Of a DNA stretch of 64,000 nt, positions 1-9,756 are shown one piece after another. Both the position numbers and the translations under genes were made by a program. A model generated the notes under the pieces. It searched no databases and was not told where the DNA came from. It worked only from the letters and a program-made list of their open reading frames with translations. Each line of letters opens with the position of its first letter. The stretch's first letter is position 1. This DNA is from Geothrix sp. (lineage in GTDB: Bacteria > Acidobacteriota > Holophagae > Holophagales > Holophagaceae), in contig NZ_CP126625.1 of assembly GCF_030219325.1 (NCBI RefSeq), forward strand, positions 2,158,857 to 2,222,856. The letters are read 5' to 3'.

Positions 1-516
1 GAGGCGGGCCAGCGCCTGGGCCTCATCCCCCGCGTCCACGCCGACGAGCTCACCTGGACCGGCGGCGCGGAGCTGGCCGCGGAGGTGGGCGCCGCCAGCG
101 CCGACCACCTGATGTTCTGCAGCGACGCAGGCATGCAGGCCATGGCCAAAGCCGACGTCACCCCCGTACTGCTGCCGGGCACCACGCTGTTCCTGGGCAT
201 GCGGGACTGGGCGCCGGCCCGGAAGATGATCGAGGCGGGCTGCCGCGTGGCCCTGGCCACGGACTTCAATCCCGGGTCGTGCCCCTGCGTGGATCCGCTC
301 ACCATCCTGCGCCTGGGCTGCCTGCAGCTGCGCATGACCTTCGAGGAGGCCTTCACGGCCATGACCCTCCACGCCGCCCGCAGCCTGCGCCACGGCGACC
401 TGGGTCACCTGCACCCCGGGGCCCGCGCAGAGGTGCTGCTGTGGGACGTGGAAGAGCTGCTGGAGCTGGTGTACTGGGTGGGAGAGCCCCATCGCCCGAG
501 GTGCCTGCCGGACTGA
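1..516 (+). CDS. hutI: Imidazolonepropionase, C-terminal part (hutI)
   Basis: The frame is open from base 1 and ends at a TGA at 514-516, leaving 171 residues of the C-terminal half. Imidazolonepropionase hydrolyses 4-imidazolone-5-propionate to N-formimino-glutamate in cytosolic histidine degradation. The segment RVHADELTWTGGAELAAEVG followed by SADHL matches the HutI region that carries a metal-ligand His, and ATDFNPGSCP contains the conserved metal-binding Asp. The start lies outside the window. No other hut gene is visible downstream, so the gene seems to end its operon here. Confidence 0.93.
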   Translation, partial: EAGQRLGLIPRVHADELTWTGGAELAAEVGAASADHLMFCSDAGMQAMAKADVTPVLLPGTTLFLGMRDWAPARKMIEAGCRVALATDFNPGSCPCVDPLTILRLGCLQLRMTFEEAFTAMTLHAARSLRHGDLGHLHPGARAEVLLWDVEELLELVYWVGEPHRPRCLPD

Positions 517-623
517 TTCCGCCCAAGCGCGGGCCAGCCCGCCCATGGAAACACCGGATCCAGGGCTTGTGATAGATGACCTCAAGCTCCCCGGCTAAGA
601 TGGTCGCTCTTCCTGGAGCACCC

Positions 624-1316
624 ATGCGGCTGACCCCCCTCGCCCTTCTCGCCACCCTCTGTTCCGCGCCCCTGGTGGCCGAAGACGCACCCCGGGCCAA
701 GGTCCAGCTGTTCGGCGAGCGGACCTCCTTCAACAAGAGCCCGGTGCTCTTCGTGGTCGAAGGGGGCCAGACCTACACCACGGAAGACCAGCCCAAGGAC
801 CAGACCTCCTGGGGCCTGCGCCTCTCCCTCGGCATCGACGAGGCGGCCACCTGGAACGTCGAGCTGGCGGTGCGGGCGAAGAAGAAGAGCGCCCTCACCT
901 ACAGCGGGCCGGTCAGCCCGACCCTGACCGCCGACTTCACCCAGGAGGGATTCGAGTACGGCTGGTGGGGACCCGGCGTCAGCTACGCGCTCAAGCTGGG
1001 CCCCGCCGTGGCCCTCAGCGCGGGCCTGGATCTCCGCGTCGAGCGGCTCACCGCCTTCATGCCCGCCGGCGTGGTGGTGGCGGAGGGCTACTCCGAGACC
1101 ACCATCTACGACCGCCCCTGGGCCCGGGCTGCGCTCACCTTCACGCTCCCCGTCTCGGCGCGCATCAAGCCGCAGGTCGGCGTCGAGGGCTCGGTGGCCC
1201 TGATCCGCAAGAAGGTGAAGACCTACTCGACCACCCAGTACGTGGATGCCGAGGACATGCGCCGCGGGCTGGCCCCGCAATCCGCTTTCAGTTTCTTCGC
1301 GGGCGTCACCTTCTAG
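624..1316 (+). CDS. Putative outer-membrane beta-barrel protein
   Basis: This 230-residue protein starts at the ATG at 624, preceded by GGAG at 614-617. The same frame is open upstream to 576, but the signal-peptide-like stretch MRLTPLALLATLCSAPLVA begins only here. The mature part has alternating polar and hydrophobic residues typical of amphipathic strands and ends in FSFFAGVTF. A terminal Phe of this kind is the usual outer-membrane insertion signal of beta-barrel proteins. I recognise no named family; a porin-like or surface barrel role is inferred from these features alone. It stands alone between hutI and a convergent terminator. Confidence 0.6.
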   Translation: MRLTPLALLATLCSAPLVAEDAPRAKVQLFGERTSFNKSPVLFVVEGGQTYTTEDQPKDQTSWGLRLSLGIDEAATWNVELAVRAKKKSALTYSGPVSPTLTADFTQEGFEYGWWGPGVSYALKLGPAVALSAGLDLRVERLTAFMPAGVVVAEGYSETTIYDRPWARAALTFTLPVSARIKPQVGVEGSVALIRKKVKTYSTTQYVDAEDMRRGLAPQSAFSFFAGVTF

Positions 1317-1340
1317 AGCGGACCCCGTTCCTGGAAAAAC

Positions 1341-1368
1341 GAAGCCCCGGGCCGATTCCCGGGGCTTC
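1341..1368 (-). terminator. Intrinsic terminator for the DUF465 gene
   Basis: A perfect 11-bp inverted repeat (1341-1351 and 1358-1368) encloses a 6-nt loop. Read on the minus strand, the GC-rich stem is followed by GTTTTTC, a fitting T-tract for the minus-strand gene ending at 1387. It may also serve the converging plus-strand gene, though that side has only a short T-poor tail. Confidence 0.75.
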
Positions 1369-1386
1369 TCCTGTGTGTGCGGTGGC

Positions 1387-1620
1387 CTACTGGTCGGCTC
1401 GCTTGGAGGCCTCCTGCACGATGTGATAGATGCGTTCCTTGGCGCGCAGCTTGATCTTCTTCAGCTCCACCTCTTCCAGGGATTCCTTGGCGGAGAGGCT
1501 GGGCTTCTTCTGGAGATCACCGAGCCGCGAGTCCGCGGACTTGTGTTCTTCCATGAGCTTGCGGAATTCGAAGTGTTCCTTCATCAGGCGCTCCTGAAGT
1601 TCTGGGCGCAGGAAATCCAT
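1387..1620 (-). CDS. DUF465 (YdcH-like) small helical protein
   Basis: The 77-residue product starts MDFLRPELQERLM, with a strong GGAGGAG ribosome site just upstream of the ATG at 1620. The open frame continues further upstream but that part is not family-like. The pattern of a short N-terminal helix (EHFEFRKLMEEH), an LDLQKKP-type turn and a long charged C-terminal helix (VELKKIKLRAKERIYHIV) is that of DUF465 proteins. These are small cytosolic coiled-coil proteins of unknown function. It is monocistronic with its own terminator downstream. Confidence 0.8.
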   Translation of the reverse strand: MDFLRPELQERLMKEHFEFRKLMEEHKSADSRLGDLQKKPSLSAKESLEEVELKKIKLRAKERIYHIVQEASKRADQ

Positions 1621-1769
1621 GACTCCTCCATGCCATGGCGGGACCGGTTCAGGTTCCGCGGGGTGATCGGGTGGACCAAGGGTAGGACCGCCCCGGAAGG
1701 CGTCAAGGCCTATCTGAAGGCACTTTGGAACTCCTTTGACAACCACTACTTCCATGCAATCCTCGGGGC

Positions 1770-2714
1770 ATGAGCCTGGTCGTCGAGGAACTGGTCCTGC
1801 AGCGGGCGGATGGGGTGCGCCTGCTGGGGCCCCTGAGCCTCGCCCTGGCCCCCGGAGAACGCCTGGGTCTGGCCGGGGAGAGCGGATCGGGCAAGAGCCT
1901 GCTGGCCCGGGCCCTGTTCGGCGTGCTGCCGCCGGGCGTGGTCCAGTCCGGCGGAGCCCTGAACGCCTTCGGGAGCCGCCTGGACCGGCCGGGCCCGGCC
2001 CGGGACGCCATCCGCGGCGCCCGCCTGGCCTGGGTGCCCCAGGACCCCCTGGGGGCCCTGAACCCGCTGCTCACCCTGGGGGAGCACCTGGCCCTGCTGC
2101 CGGGCATCCACCGGAAGGAGACCCCGGCCACGGCCCTGCGGCGGCTGGGTCCCCTGCTGGAGCGCCTGCGGCTGCCCGGCGACGGCGCCTTCCTGGCCCG
2201 CTTCCCCCACCAGCTCAGCGGCGGGCAGCGGCAGCGGCTCTGCCTGGCCATGGCCCTCTCCTGCGATCCGGAACTGCTGGTGCTGGACGAGCCCACCACG
2301 GCCCTGGATCCCCTGGTGCAGCGGGACTTCCTGGAACTGATGCAAGAGCTCCAGCGGGAGCGGGGCCTGGGCTTCCTGTGGATCACCCACGACCTGGCCG
2401 TGGCCTCGCAGGTCTGCGAGCGCCTGCTGGTGCTGTATGGCGGCGCGGCCATGGAGGCCGGCCCCGTGGGACGGCTGCTCACAGCGCCCCGGCATCCCTA
2501 CACGGCCCGCCTGCTGCAGGCCGCCCGGCACCTGCCCTCCCCGGATGCCGGCTTCCTGCCCGCGCCCCAGGAACGCCCGGCCGGCTGCCCCTTCCAGCTC
2601 CGCTGTGAGCGGACGCAGACCGACTGCGCCACCTGGGGGCCCTGGCAGGGCCCGGTGGCGGAGGGTTTGCGCTGCCGGCATCCCCTGAGGGTGGAAGCGG
2701 CCCCGGGGCCGTGA
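1770..2714 (+). CDS. Peptide/nickel-type ABC transporter ATP-binding protein
   Basis: A 314-residue ATPase with the full set of ABC motifs: Walker A GESGSGKS (36-43), Q-loop WVPQDP (88-93), signature LSGGQRQR (149-156), Walker B LLVLDEP (169-175) and H-loop His207. The C-terminal [14 protein letters not shown] segment is the cysteine-containing extension of OppD/DppD/OppF-type ATPases that energise oligopeptide or nickel import. No permease, binding protein or second ATPase lies next to it, so it must act with subunits encoded elsewhere or be an orphan. The substrate cannot be deduced. It ends 52 bp before guaB. Confidence 0.88.
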   Translation: MSLVVEELVLQRADGVRLLGPLSLALAPGERLGLAGESGSGKSLLARALFGVLPPGVVQSGGALNAFGSRLDRPGPARDAIRGARLAWVPQDPLGALNPLLTLGEHLALLPGIHRKETPATALRRLGPLLERLRLPGDGAFLARFPHQLSGGQRQRLCLAMALSCDPELLVLDEPTTALDPLVQRDFLELMQELQRERGLGFLWITHDLAVASQVCERLLVLYGGAAMEAGPVGRLLTAPRHPYTARLLQAARHLPSPDAGFLPAPQERPAGCPFQLRCERTQTDCATWGPWQGPVAEGLRCRHPLRVEAAPGP

Positions 2715-2766
2715 GACCATGGGCTGCAAGGTCCCGCAGGCCGCGGGTCCGGATCCTGGAATCCCC

Positions 2767-4227
<1,461 letters not shown>

Positions 4228-4245
4228 GGCCAAAAAGCAAAAAAC

Positions 4246-4286
4246 GGAACACCGATGAACACCGAAAAAAGCTGATGAACACTGAT
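4246..4286 (+). repeat. Left inverted repeat flanking the GxxExxY gene
   Basis: A 41-base segment that matches the reverse complement of 4691-4731 at about 37 positions. Its last bases include the ATG of the GxxExxY gene, so the first residues (MNTD) are encoded by the repeat. The motif AACACCGATGAACACCGA contains a tandemly repeated GAACACCGAT-like core. Confidence 0.75.
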
Positions 4287-4667
4287 CAAGATAAGAACTT
4301 GAGGCCGGATCATGATCCGCTGACGGAGGTCGTGATCGGGTTGGTGTTCAAGGTGGCCAATGGACTTGGATCGGGGTTCCTGGAAAAGGTGTACGAAAAT
4401 GCCTTGGCCATGGAACTGCAGGCGGCCGGGCTTACCTTCGAGCAGCAGGTCCCCATCACCGTTTCCTATGAGGGGCAGGTGGTGGGCAGCTACATCGCCG
4501 ATTTGGTTGTCGAGGGCCGGCTCCTTATCGAATTGAAGGCCTGCCAGGCCCTGGAGGCTGTCCACACCGCGCAGTGCCTCAACTACCTGAGAGCCACCGG
4601 TCTGTCTACCTGTCTGCTGATCAACTTTGGCCTGCCCAAGCCCCAGATCAAACGTATCTCCCGCTAG
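4275..4667 (+). CDS. GxxExxY family protein (PD-(D/E)XK-like)
   Basis: This 130-residue protein has the diagnostic GFLEKVYENAL segment (the GxxExxY motif) and a downstream YIADLVVEG...LLIELKA region. The Asp and the ExK there match a PD-(D/E)XK nuclease-like core. Family members are common in environmental genomes, often in several copies, and their function is not established. The gene interrupts the guaB-pyrC region and is bracketed by nearly identical inverted repeats, one of which supplies its start codon. Together these suggest a small mobile or repeat-spread unit, but no transposase is present. Confidence 0.85.
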   Translation: MNTDQDKNLRPDHDPLTEVVIGLVFKVANGLGSGFLEKVYENALAMELQAAGLTFEQQVPITVSYEGQVVGSYIADLVVEGRLLIELKACQALEAVHTAQCLNYLRATGLSTCLLINFGLPKPQIKRISR

Positions 4668-4690
4668 CCTTTTCACACGCTGTTGCTTTT

Positions 4691-4731
4691 TTCGGTGTTC
4701 ATCAGCTTTTATCGGTGTTCATCGGTGTTCT
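4691..4731 (-). repeat. Right inverted repeat flanking the GxxExxY gene
   Basis: Reverse-complement partner of 4246-4286, with about four mismatches over 41 bases. It lies 24 bases after the GxxExxY stop codon. No target-site duplication is obvious outside the two repeats. Confidence 0.75.
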
Positions 4732-4786
4732 TCTTTTATCTTGAAGCGTCAGTGGTCTGCCCGAGTTCCAGATCCCGGAGTCCCCC

Positions 4787-6079
4787 ATGTCCCTGCTCGT
4801 GAAGAATGTCCGTCTGGTCGACCCGGCCCAGAACCTCGATGGTCCTGGCGTGCTGCTCGTGGTGGACGGGAAGGTGGAGGCGATCGCGACGGACGCGGCG
4901 GCGATCCCGAAGCGCGAGGACATCGAGGTGCTCGACGGCGGCGGGGCGGTGTTGTGCCCGGGTTTCGTGGACCTGCACGTGCACTTCCGCGAGCCGGGCC
5001 AGACGCGCAAGGAGAGCATCGAGACCGGCAGCCGGGCGGCGGTGGCCGGGGGCTTCACCTCCGTCTGCGCCATGGCCAACACCAAGCCCGTGAACGACAG
5101 CGTGGCCATCACGGAGATGATGCTCACGCGGGCCGCCAAGGCCGACCTCTGCCGCTACTTCCCCATTGGCACGGTGAGCCGCGAGATGAAGGGCGAGGAG
5201 CTGGCGGACATGGGCACCCTCAAGGCCGCGGGCTGCGTGGCCTTCTCGGACGACGGCCTGCCCATCACGAACGCCTCCCTCATGCGCCGGGCCCTGGAAT
5301 ACACCCGCTGGCTGGAAGTGCCTGTGGTGGCCCACGAAGAGGACAAGGATCTGGCCGGCAAGGGCTACATGCACGAGGGGGCCGTGAGCGCCTCGCTGGG
5401 GTGCCTGGGCATTCCCGCGGCGGCCGAAGAAGCCATGGTGGCCCGGGACATCGTGCTGGCCGAGCACACGGGCGGCCACCTGCACCTGGCCCACCTCAGC
5501 ACGGCCGGCTCCATGCGCATGGTGCGCGAGGCCAAGGCCCGCGGCCTCGCCGTCACCTGCGAGGTCACGCCCCACCACTTCGCCCTGTCAGACAAGGAGC
5601 TGATGAAGTTCGACAGCGACTACAAGATGAACCCGCCCCTGCGCACCGAGACCGACATCCAGGCCTTGCTGGAAGCCATCGCGGACGGCACCGTGGACGC
5701 CATCGCCACGGACCACGCGCCCCATGGCTGGGATGACAAGGAGGTGGAGCTGCCCATCGCCGCCTTCGGCGTCATCGGCCTGGAGACCGCCCTGCCCCTC
5801 ACCCTGGAGCTGCTGGTGAACCGCCAGGTCATCAGCCTGGCCAAGGCCATCAGCCTGCTGGCCTGGGAGCCCGCCAGGGCCTTCCACCTCGACAGGCAGG
5901 GCCTCGGCAGCCTGAAGCCCGGCGCCCCCGCCGACTTCGTCCTCTTCGACCCGAACCAGAAGGTCCAGGTCGACCGCGCCTTCATCCAGTCCAAGTCCTT
6001 CAACACCCCCTTCAAGGGCTGGAACCTCCCCGGCCAGATCCTCGGCACCTGGGTCGCCGGCAAGCGTGTGTGGGGTTGA
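4787..6079 (+). CDS. pyrC: Dihydroorotase (pyrC)
   Basis: Dihydroorotase cyclises N-carbamoyl-aspartate to dihydroorotate in pyrimidine synthesis. The 430-residue length fits the type I (long) enzymes. The metal-binding HVHFREPG (His64, His66) and the late ATDHAPHG motif with its catalytic Asp are intact, and the C-terminal GSLKPGAPADFVLFDP segment is typical of the amidohydrolase fold. A CGGAG ribosome site lies 6 bases before the ATG. No pyrB is adjacent. It is the last core gene before the cassette array, and its integrity shows that no integrase gene sits directly upstream of the attI-like region. Confidence 0.95.
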   Translation: MSLLVKNVRLVDPAQNLDGPGVLLVVDGKVEAIATDAAAIPKREDIEVLDGGGAVLCPGFVDLHVHFREPGQTRKESIETGSRAAVAGGFTSVCAMANTKPVNDSVAITEMMLTRAAKADLCRYFPIGTVSREMKGEELADMGTLKAAGCVAFSDDGLPITNASLMRRALEYTRWLEVPVVAHEEDKDLAGKGYMHEGAVSASLGCLGIPAAAEEAMVARDIVLAEHTGGHLHLAHLSTAGSMRMVREAKARGLAVTCEVTPHHFALSDKELMKFDSDYKMNPPLRTETDIQALLEAIADGTVDAIATDHAPHGWDDKEVELPIAAFGVIGLETALPLTLELLVNRQVISLAKAISLLAWEPARAFHLDRQGLGSLKPGAPADFVLFDPNQKVQVDRAFIQSKSFNTPFKGWNLPGQILGTWVAGKRVWG

Positions 6080-6133
6080 CCGCAGTGGCCCACCGGCGTC
6101 TGGCCCCCACCCGCCCCTCGTCCGTCTTTTTTT

Positions 6134-6383
6134 AGTCTGCCTATCCAGGTTCAACCTGCCCCGGCGACCCGTCTCTGCAGTTCGCCTATTGCAGTAAACT
6201 GCGGACGGGCTCACCGTACCTATTCGAATGGGGTACATCACCTTAGCCATTTCCACCCCCCGCCAAACCCGCCCCCGCAGTTCGCCTAAACCCTCACGAA
6301 CCGAACTCGACCATCACCCACTTCCCCCCTGAATAGGCGAACTCACCCCCTCCCCAGCCAGTTCGTCTAATTACTAGTTAGGC
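6134..6383 (+). promoter_or_regulatory. attI-like recombination region at the head of the cassette array
   Basis: The first GTTAGGC box (6377-6383) is preceded by GTCTAAT (6364-6370), an imperfect inverted partner five of whose seven bases fit, forming a simple L/R site as in integron attI sites. The segment AGTTCGCCTAT/A is repeated upstream at 6177-6190 and 6277-6290, inverted at 6332-6344, and as AGTTCGTCTAATT at 6359-6372, overlapping the L box; a weaker copy is at 6134-6144. Such extra direct repeats resemble the DR1/DR2 integrase-binding repeats of attI. A palindrome (GTACC...GGTAC, 6216-6236) lies between. No gene is visible in 6080-6390. The attI assignment is inference. Confidence 0.5.
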
Positions 6384-6390
6384 GCTCTTC

Positions 6391-6603
6391 ATGTCGCCAA
6401 GCCCAACCGGTTTCCTTTTCATTTCGCTCGGACTCGCTGTTTTCGGTGGCGCTTATGTTCTATTCCCTAGCTCACCCTTCCTCCATGTGTGGAATCTAGG
6501 CAAACGCTACGGCAAAGTGAAGGACAATACGCGTTCTTTCGGGTTTGTCATTCTTGGCTTTGCTGCAATGTTTTTTGGTATGTGGCTTTTCCTAGTCCTA
6601 TGA
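6391..6603 (+). CDS. Cassette 1: small two-helix membrane protein
   Basis: A 70-residue protein with two hydrophobic segments (about residues 8-24 and 50-69) joined by a short basic loop (LGKRYGKVKDN). Both ends should face the same side of the inner membrane. The ATG lies seven bases after the cassette boundary box, leaving no room for a strong ribosome site. As the first cassette it is the most recently inserted if insertion occurs at the attI-like site. Family not recognised. Confidence 0.65.
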   Translation: MSPSPTGFLFISLGLAVFGGAYVLFPSSPFLHVWNLGKRYGKVKDNTRSFGFVILGFAAMFFGMWLFLVL

Positions 6604-6614
6604 TCCGTCTATGC

Positions 6615-6738
6615 GCCTAACCCTCCGCTCAACTCGGACCCCGCCTGCACTGTCTCCCGCTCTTTCTCTTGTCCTTGCTTCCTCGGCTCCGCTCGTCACC
6701 TCGGTGCAGGCGGGGCCGGTTAGCTTCCTTCGTTAGGC
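6615..6738 (+). repeat. attC site 1
   Basis: 124 bp from GCCTAAC to GTTAGGC. The inner stem triplet is AAC on the left arm and GTT on the right. GCCTGCA and TGCAGGC-type arms pair near the loop. Confidence 0.93.
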
Positions 6739-6776
6739 ATGCCTGTAAGGTAACTTAGTATTCAAAGGGAATCCCA

Positions 6777-7586
6777 ATGAGCGTTCTTCGTTCCATCTGC
6801 AAAGTATCCTCACTGGTCCTTCTAGCTCATTCCGGATTGGTAGTTGCTCAACCTCTCCCAAGCGACCGAATTCAAGCAACAGGTCATGGGTTCACCCTTA
6901 TCTATAACAAAGCCTACTATTCTGGCCACTCTGTTCAGGTAGAACCCAGACTGACGCATGAAGAAAACGGTACAGACTTCCCGGATGGCATTGCCCCCGA
7001 ACGGACCAAGTTCTCGCTAGTTCCGATTGCACCAGCATTCCTGAAAGCTTCGCCCAAATGGCGGCACGACGGGGCTTCAATCAGGTTCATTCCGTTGAAG
7101 GATAGAACGGTAAAGGATTACGCAGCGGCATATCCATATTTCTACAAAAACCGCCAGAGTCTCGAAACCATTCTGAAGACCAAGAATTTTAAGGTTTCAG
7201 TGAATCACGATCTCCCCGACTGGAATCAAGGAGACTGCATTCAGTCCATCCACGCCAAGGCGGCAATCATCGAGACACCTTGGTGTGTGGGCCTGCAGTA
7301 CATCTCGACCTGCCTCCAGGAGGCTACTCAACTAGATAACGACCGCCTCTACTATAAATTTGAAGGCATCAGTCGTGATCAACGGTTTTATATTTCAATC
7401 GAGGTCCCGATCACTCATGCGAGTTTGCCTTTGCCTGCTCCAGGGCTTGAATCAGCTGCCTCTCCAATCGTTGAATCGTATTTCACCCGAGCAGAGCAGA
7501 CACTCAATAAGTATTCTGATAACTCCTTTTTCCCTACGCTCCAATCATTCACAGAACTTATCCAATCACTGAAAACCGCGAAATGA
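6777..7586 (+). CDS. Cassette 2: exported protein of unknown function
   Basis: This 269-residue protein begins with a signal peptide (MSVLRSICKVSSLVLLAHSG then VVAQ, cleavage near residue 24). The mature part is soluble in character, with cysteines near residues 152, 165 and 174 that could form disulphides. It is the largest cassette product in the array. I do not recognise a family; periplasmic or surface location is the only supported inference. Confidence 0.7.
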   Translation: MSVLRSICKVSSLVLLAHSGLVVAQPLPSDRIQATGHGFTLIYNKAYYSGHSVQVEPRLTHEENGTDFPDGIAPERTKFSLVPIAPAFLKASPKWRHDGASIRFIPLKDRTVKDYAAAYPYFYKNRQSLETILKTKNFKVSVNHDLPDWNQGDCIQSIHAKAAIIETPWCVGLQYISTCLQEATQLDNDRLYYKFEGISRDQRFYISIEVPITHASLPLPAPGLESAASPIVESYFTRAEQTLNKYSDNSFFPTLQSFTELIQSLKTAK

Positions 7587-7602
7587 GCGCTATCCCTGTC
7601 AT

Positions 7603-7726
7603 GCCTAACCCTCCGCTCAAGTCGGACCCCGCCTGCATTGCCTTCCGTTCTCTCTCAGCATTTCGCTATCTCGGCTCCGCCCGTCGCCTCGATGCAGGCG
7701 TGGCCGCTTAGCTTCATTCGTTAGGC
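7603..7726 (+). repeat. attC site 2
   Basis: 124 bp, GCCTAAC to GTTAGGC, stem triplets AAG/CTT. Confidence 0.93.
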
Positions 7727-7746
7727 CGTTCCATTAGGAGTTCACT

Positions 7747-8211
7747 ATGGCGCTTGATACCTGGAAGGATATCGCCACGATTGGTGGAACAATCATAGCC
7801 CTTGGTACTCTTGTTAAGGCTGTGGCTGAATACACAATACAAGGGGCCCAAAAACGTGCTGAACACTTTATCGCCTTGCGAAAACGTTTCAAAGAGAATG
7901 AAGAATTTCTTGAACTATGTTCTTTAATTGACATGAATGATCCGAAGCTTGCTGAAATGGAGTTTAAATCAAAACGAGATTTACTTGGTTTTTTTGAAGA
8001 AATTGCATTATTTGTCAATTCCGGTTTAATTCGCAAACAGTTGGCTCATTACATGTTTGGTTACTACGCACTGCGATGTTGGGAGTGCAAATATTTTTGG
8101 ACTAACATTAATCGCGATAGCCACTATTGGGCATTATTTCGCGCATTCGTGATGGATATGAAAATTCGTGAACGCGAATTCAAATTCGACAACCGAGAGT
8201 TTAAATTTTGA
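7747..8211 (+). CDS. Cassette 3: hypothetical protein with N-terminal hydrophobic helix
   Basis: A 154-residue product with AGGAG eight bases before its ATG. A hydrophobic stretch near residues 8-28 (IATIGGTIIALGTLVKAVAE) is followed by a charged helical region rich in Phe, Glu and Lys and two aromatic segments (AHYMFGYYALRCWECKYFW). The DNA is clearly AT-richer than the surrounding chromosome. No family recognised; the layout suggests a membrane-anchored cytosolic helical protein. Confidence 0.65.
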   Translation: MALDTWKDIATIGGTIIALGTLVKAVAEYTIQGAQKRAEHFIALRKRFKENEEFLELCSLIDMNDPKLAEMEFKSKRDLLGFFEEIALFVNSGLIRKQLAHYMFGYYALRCWECKYFWTNINRDSHYWALFRAFVMDMKIREREFKFDNREFKF

Positions 8212-8221
8212 ACTTCTAACG

Positions 8222-8345
8222 GCCTAACCCCTCGCTCAAGTCGGACCCCGCCTGCATTGCCTTCCGTTCTCTCTCAGCAGCTCGCTATCTCGGCTCCGCT
8301 CATCGCCTCGGTGCAGGCGTGGCCGCTTAGCTTCTTTCGTTAGGC
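8222..8345 (+). repeat. attC site 3
   Basis: 124 bp, GCCTAAC to GTTAGGC, stem triplets AAG/CTT. Confidence 0.93.
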
Positions 8346-8378
8346 GCACCGAATGAGATCCGCTTCTTCGAGGTTGGC

Positions 8379-8900
8379 ATGAAGAAACCACCAATTTCGA
8401 TATTCAGGCTGCTGCCGATTACGGCCGCACTTGCATTTTCGAGTTGTTTCACAGGGTCCTGGCCACCCGCAGTCAGTACGAAAGCTCAGATCGAGAAACT
8501 ACCAGTCACACAGCAGGACATACGGGCAATCCACATCCACGATCAGGAGCTTCGACTGATTGCAGAACGCTTTCCAGACCTGGACTACCTGTTCGTAAGT
8601 CCATACGCTGATATTTCAGATGAGGGAATATCCTACCTATCGAAGCTACCAAAGCTTCGCCAGGTGGTTATTGATAACGGTAGTCGTCTTTCTGACCAGA
8701 GCATCCGAGTGCTCTCTGCTTTGCCGAGCCTCCGGGAATTGATGCTCAGCAATGCGCCCAGGCTTTCTGATACGTCTCTAGATCTGCTAAGCCAGCGCAA
8801 GAAGTTGACCTACCTATACTTACCACAATCCAAACAGTTCTCCGAATCAGCCAAAGCGACAATTAAGAAGTCACTCCCTGGTTGCAAGATCGATTTCTAG
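8379..8900 (+). CDS. Cassette 4: leucine-rich-repeat lipoprotein
   Basis: The 173-residue protein starts with a lipoprotein-like signal ending AALAFSSC (Cys about 23). At least three leucine-rich repeats follow, readable as LDYLFVSPYADISDEGISYL, LRQVVIDNGSRLSDQSIRVL and LRELMLSNAPRLSDTSLDLL, of the bacterial type with an LSD(T/Q)SL-like turn. LRR folds usually bind proteins. Location in the envelope is inferred from the signal; its partner is unknown. Confidence 0.75.
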   Translation: MKKPPISIFRLLPITAALAFSSCFTGSWPPAVSTKAQIEKLPVTQQDIRAIHIHDQELRLIAERFPDLDYLFVSPYADISDEGISYLSKLPKLRQVVIDNGSRLSDQSIRVLSALPSLRELMLSNAPRLSDTSLDLLSQRKKLTYLYLPQSKQFSESAKATIKKSLPGCKIDF

Positions 8901-8910
8901 TGGCCCGTGC

Positions 8911-9034
8911 GCCTAACCCTGCGCTCAAGTCGGACCCCGCCTGCATTGCCTTCCGCTCTCTCTCAGCATTTCGCTATCTCGGCTCCGCTAGTCGCCTCGG
9001 TGCAGGCGTGGCCGCTTAGCTTCATTCGTTAGGC
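8911..9034 (+). repeat. attC site 4
   Basis: 124 bp, GCCTAAC to GTTAGGC, stem triplets AAG/CTT. Confidence 0.93.
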
Positions 9035-9053
9035 CACCAATTAAAGGATCGCT

Positions 9054-9740
9054 ATGAGCATCGGATATTCGATTAAACAAGGGTTCTTAGCACTCCTGAG
9101 AGCCGCAGGTGGGACAGTGATAATCCACAAACACTGGGACACGCCCAGACAAAACTCAGCAGAAGTCAAAGGGCTTAAGAACAACGAGAAGGGAAAACCG
9201 CACATGGTGATGTTTCAATTTTCTGATCATCTCGATATCGAACCGAATGATGTCCTTCAACAGAAGGGTTCAAATGATCTCTGGCGAGTCGTGGAAACCG
9301 AAGATCACATCCATGGGGATCTACTCGCATACTTCGAGGCAAAGGTCGAAAAAATCACTGCCGCTCGCACAATTCATCCACCAACCCCAAGCACTGCTCA
9401 AGTGATCATCCATGGCCCGAACTATGGCGGTATTCAAGTGGCTTCCTCAAATAGTTCACAGTCAGTCTCAATAGGATCCATTGAAATTCATCAACAGCTC
9501 GGTCAATTGCGCGACCTGGCGGAGAAAATGGCTCTTGATGAGACTGACAAAGAGGAATTGTTACTGGCGATTGAACGCGTCGGTCAACTTGCCGAGAAAC
9601 CAAAATCAGAGGCAGTTCTGTCTCGGGTGAAAGAGAAAATCGATCTCATCAAATCAATGTTCGACCTGTCTCTAACAATCGGTCCAATCGCATTACCTTA
9701 TATTCAAGGCATTGCTCAATTCTTTGGTTTCTCTCTCTGA
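9054..9740 (+). CDS. Cassette 5: multidomain-looking hypothetical protein
   Basis: A 228-residue protein without a signal peptide. The N-terminal 100 residues look like a small beta-rich domain (DVLQQKGSNDLWRVVETED). A Pro/Ser/Asn linker with HGPNYGGIQVASSNSSQSV follows, then a charged helical bundle and a hydrophobic C-terminal segment (LSLTIGPIALPYIQGIAQFF). The linker plus helical domain resembles linker and helical parts seen near effectors of bacterial conflict systems, but this is impression only; no catalytic motif is visible. Confidence 0.65.
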   Translation: MSIGYSIKQGFLALLRAAGGTVIIHKHWDTPRQNSAEVKGLKNNEKGKPHMVMFQFSDHLDIEPNDVLQQKGSNDLWRVVETEDHIHGDLLAYFEAKVEKITAARTIHPPTPSTAQVIIHGPNYGGIQVASSNSSQSVSIGSIEIHQQLGQLRDLAEKMALDETDKEELLLAIERVGQLAEKPKSEAVLSRVKEKIDLIKSMFDLSLTIGPIALPYIQGIAQFFGFSL

Positions 9741-9756
9741 TCGCCTGCCCAGGCTG

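Noticed and set aside
1736-1764. TTGACA at 1736 as promoter of the ABC ATPase gene.
   Set aside because: There is no matching -10 element and it would sit too close to the start codon at 1770.
6180-6230. A Pc-like cassette promoter (TTGCAG at 6189).
   Set aside because: No acceptable -10 element lies at 16-18 bases, so I cannot support a promoter.
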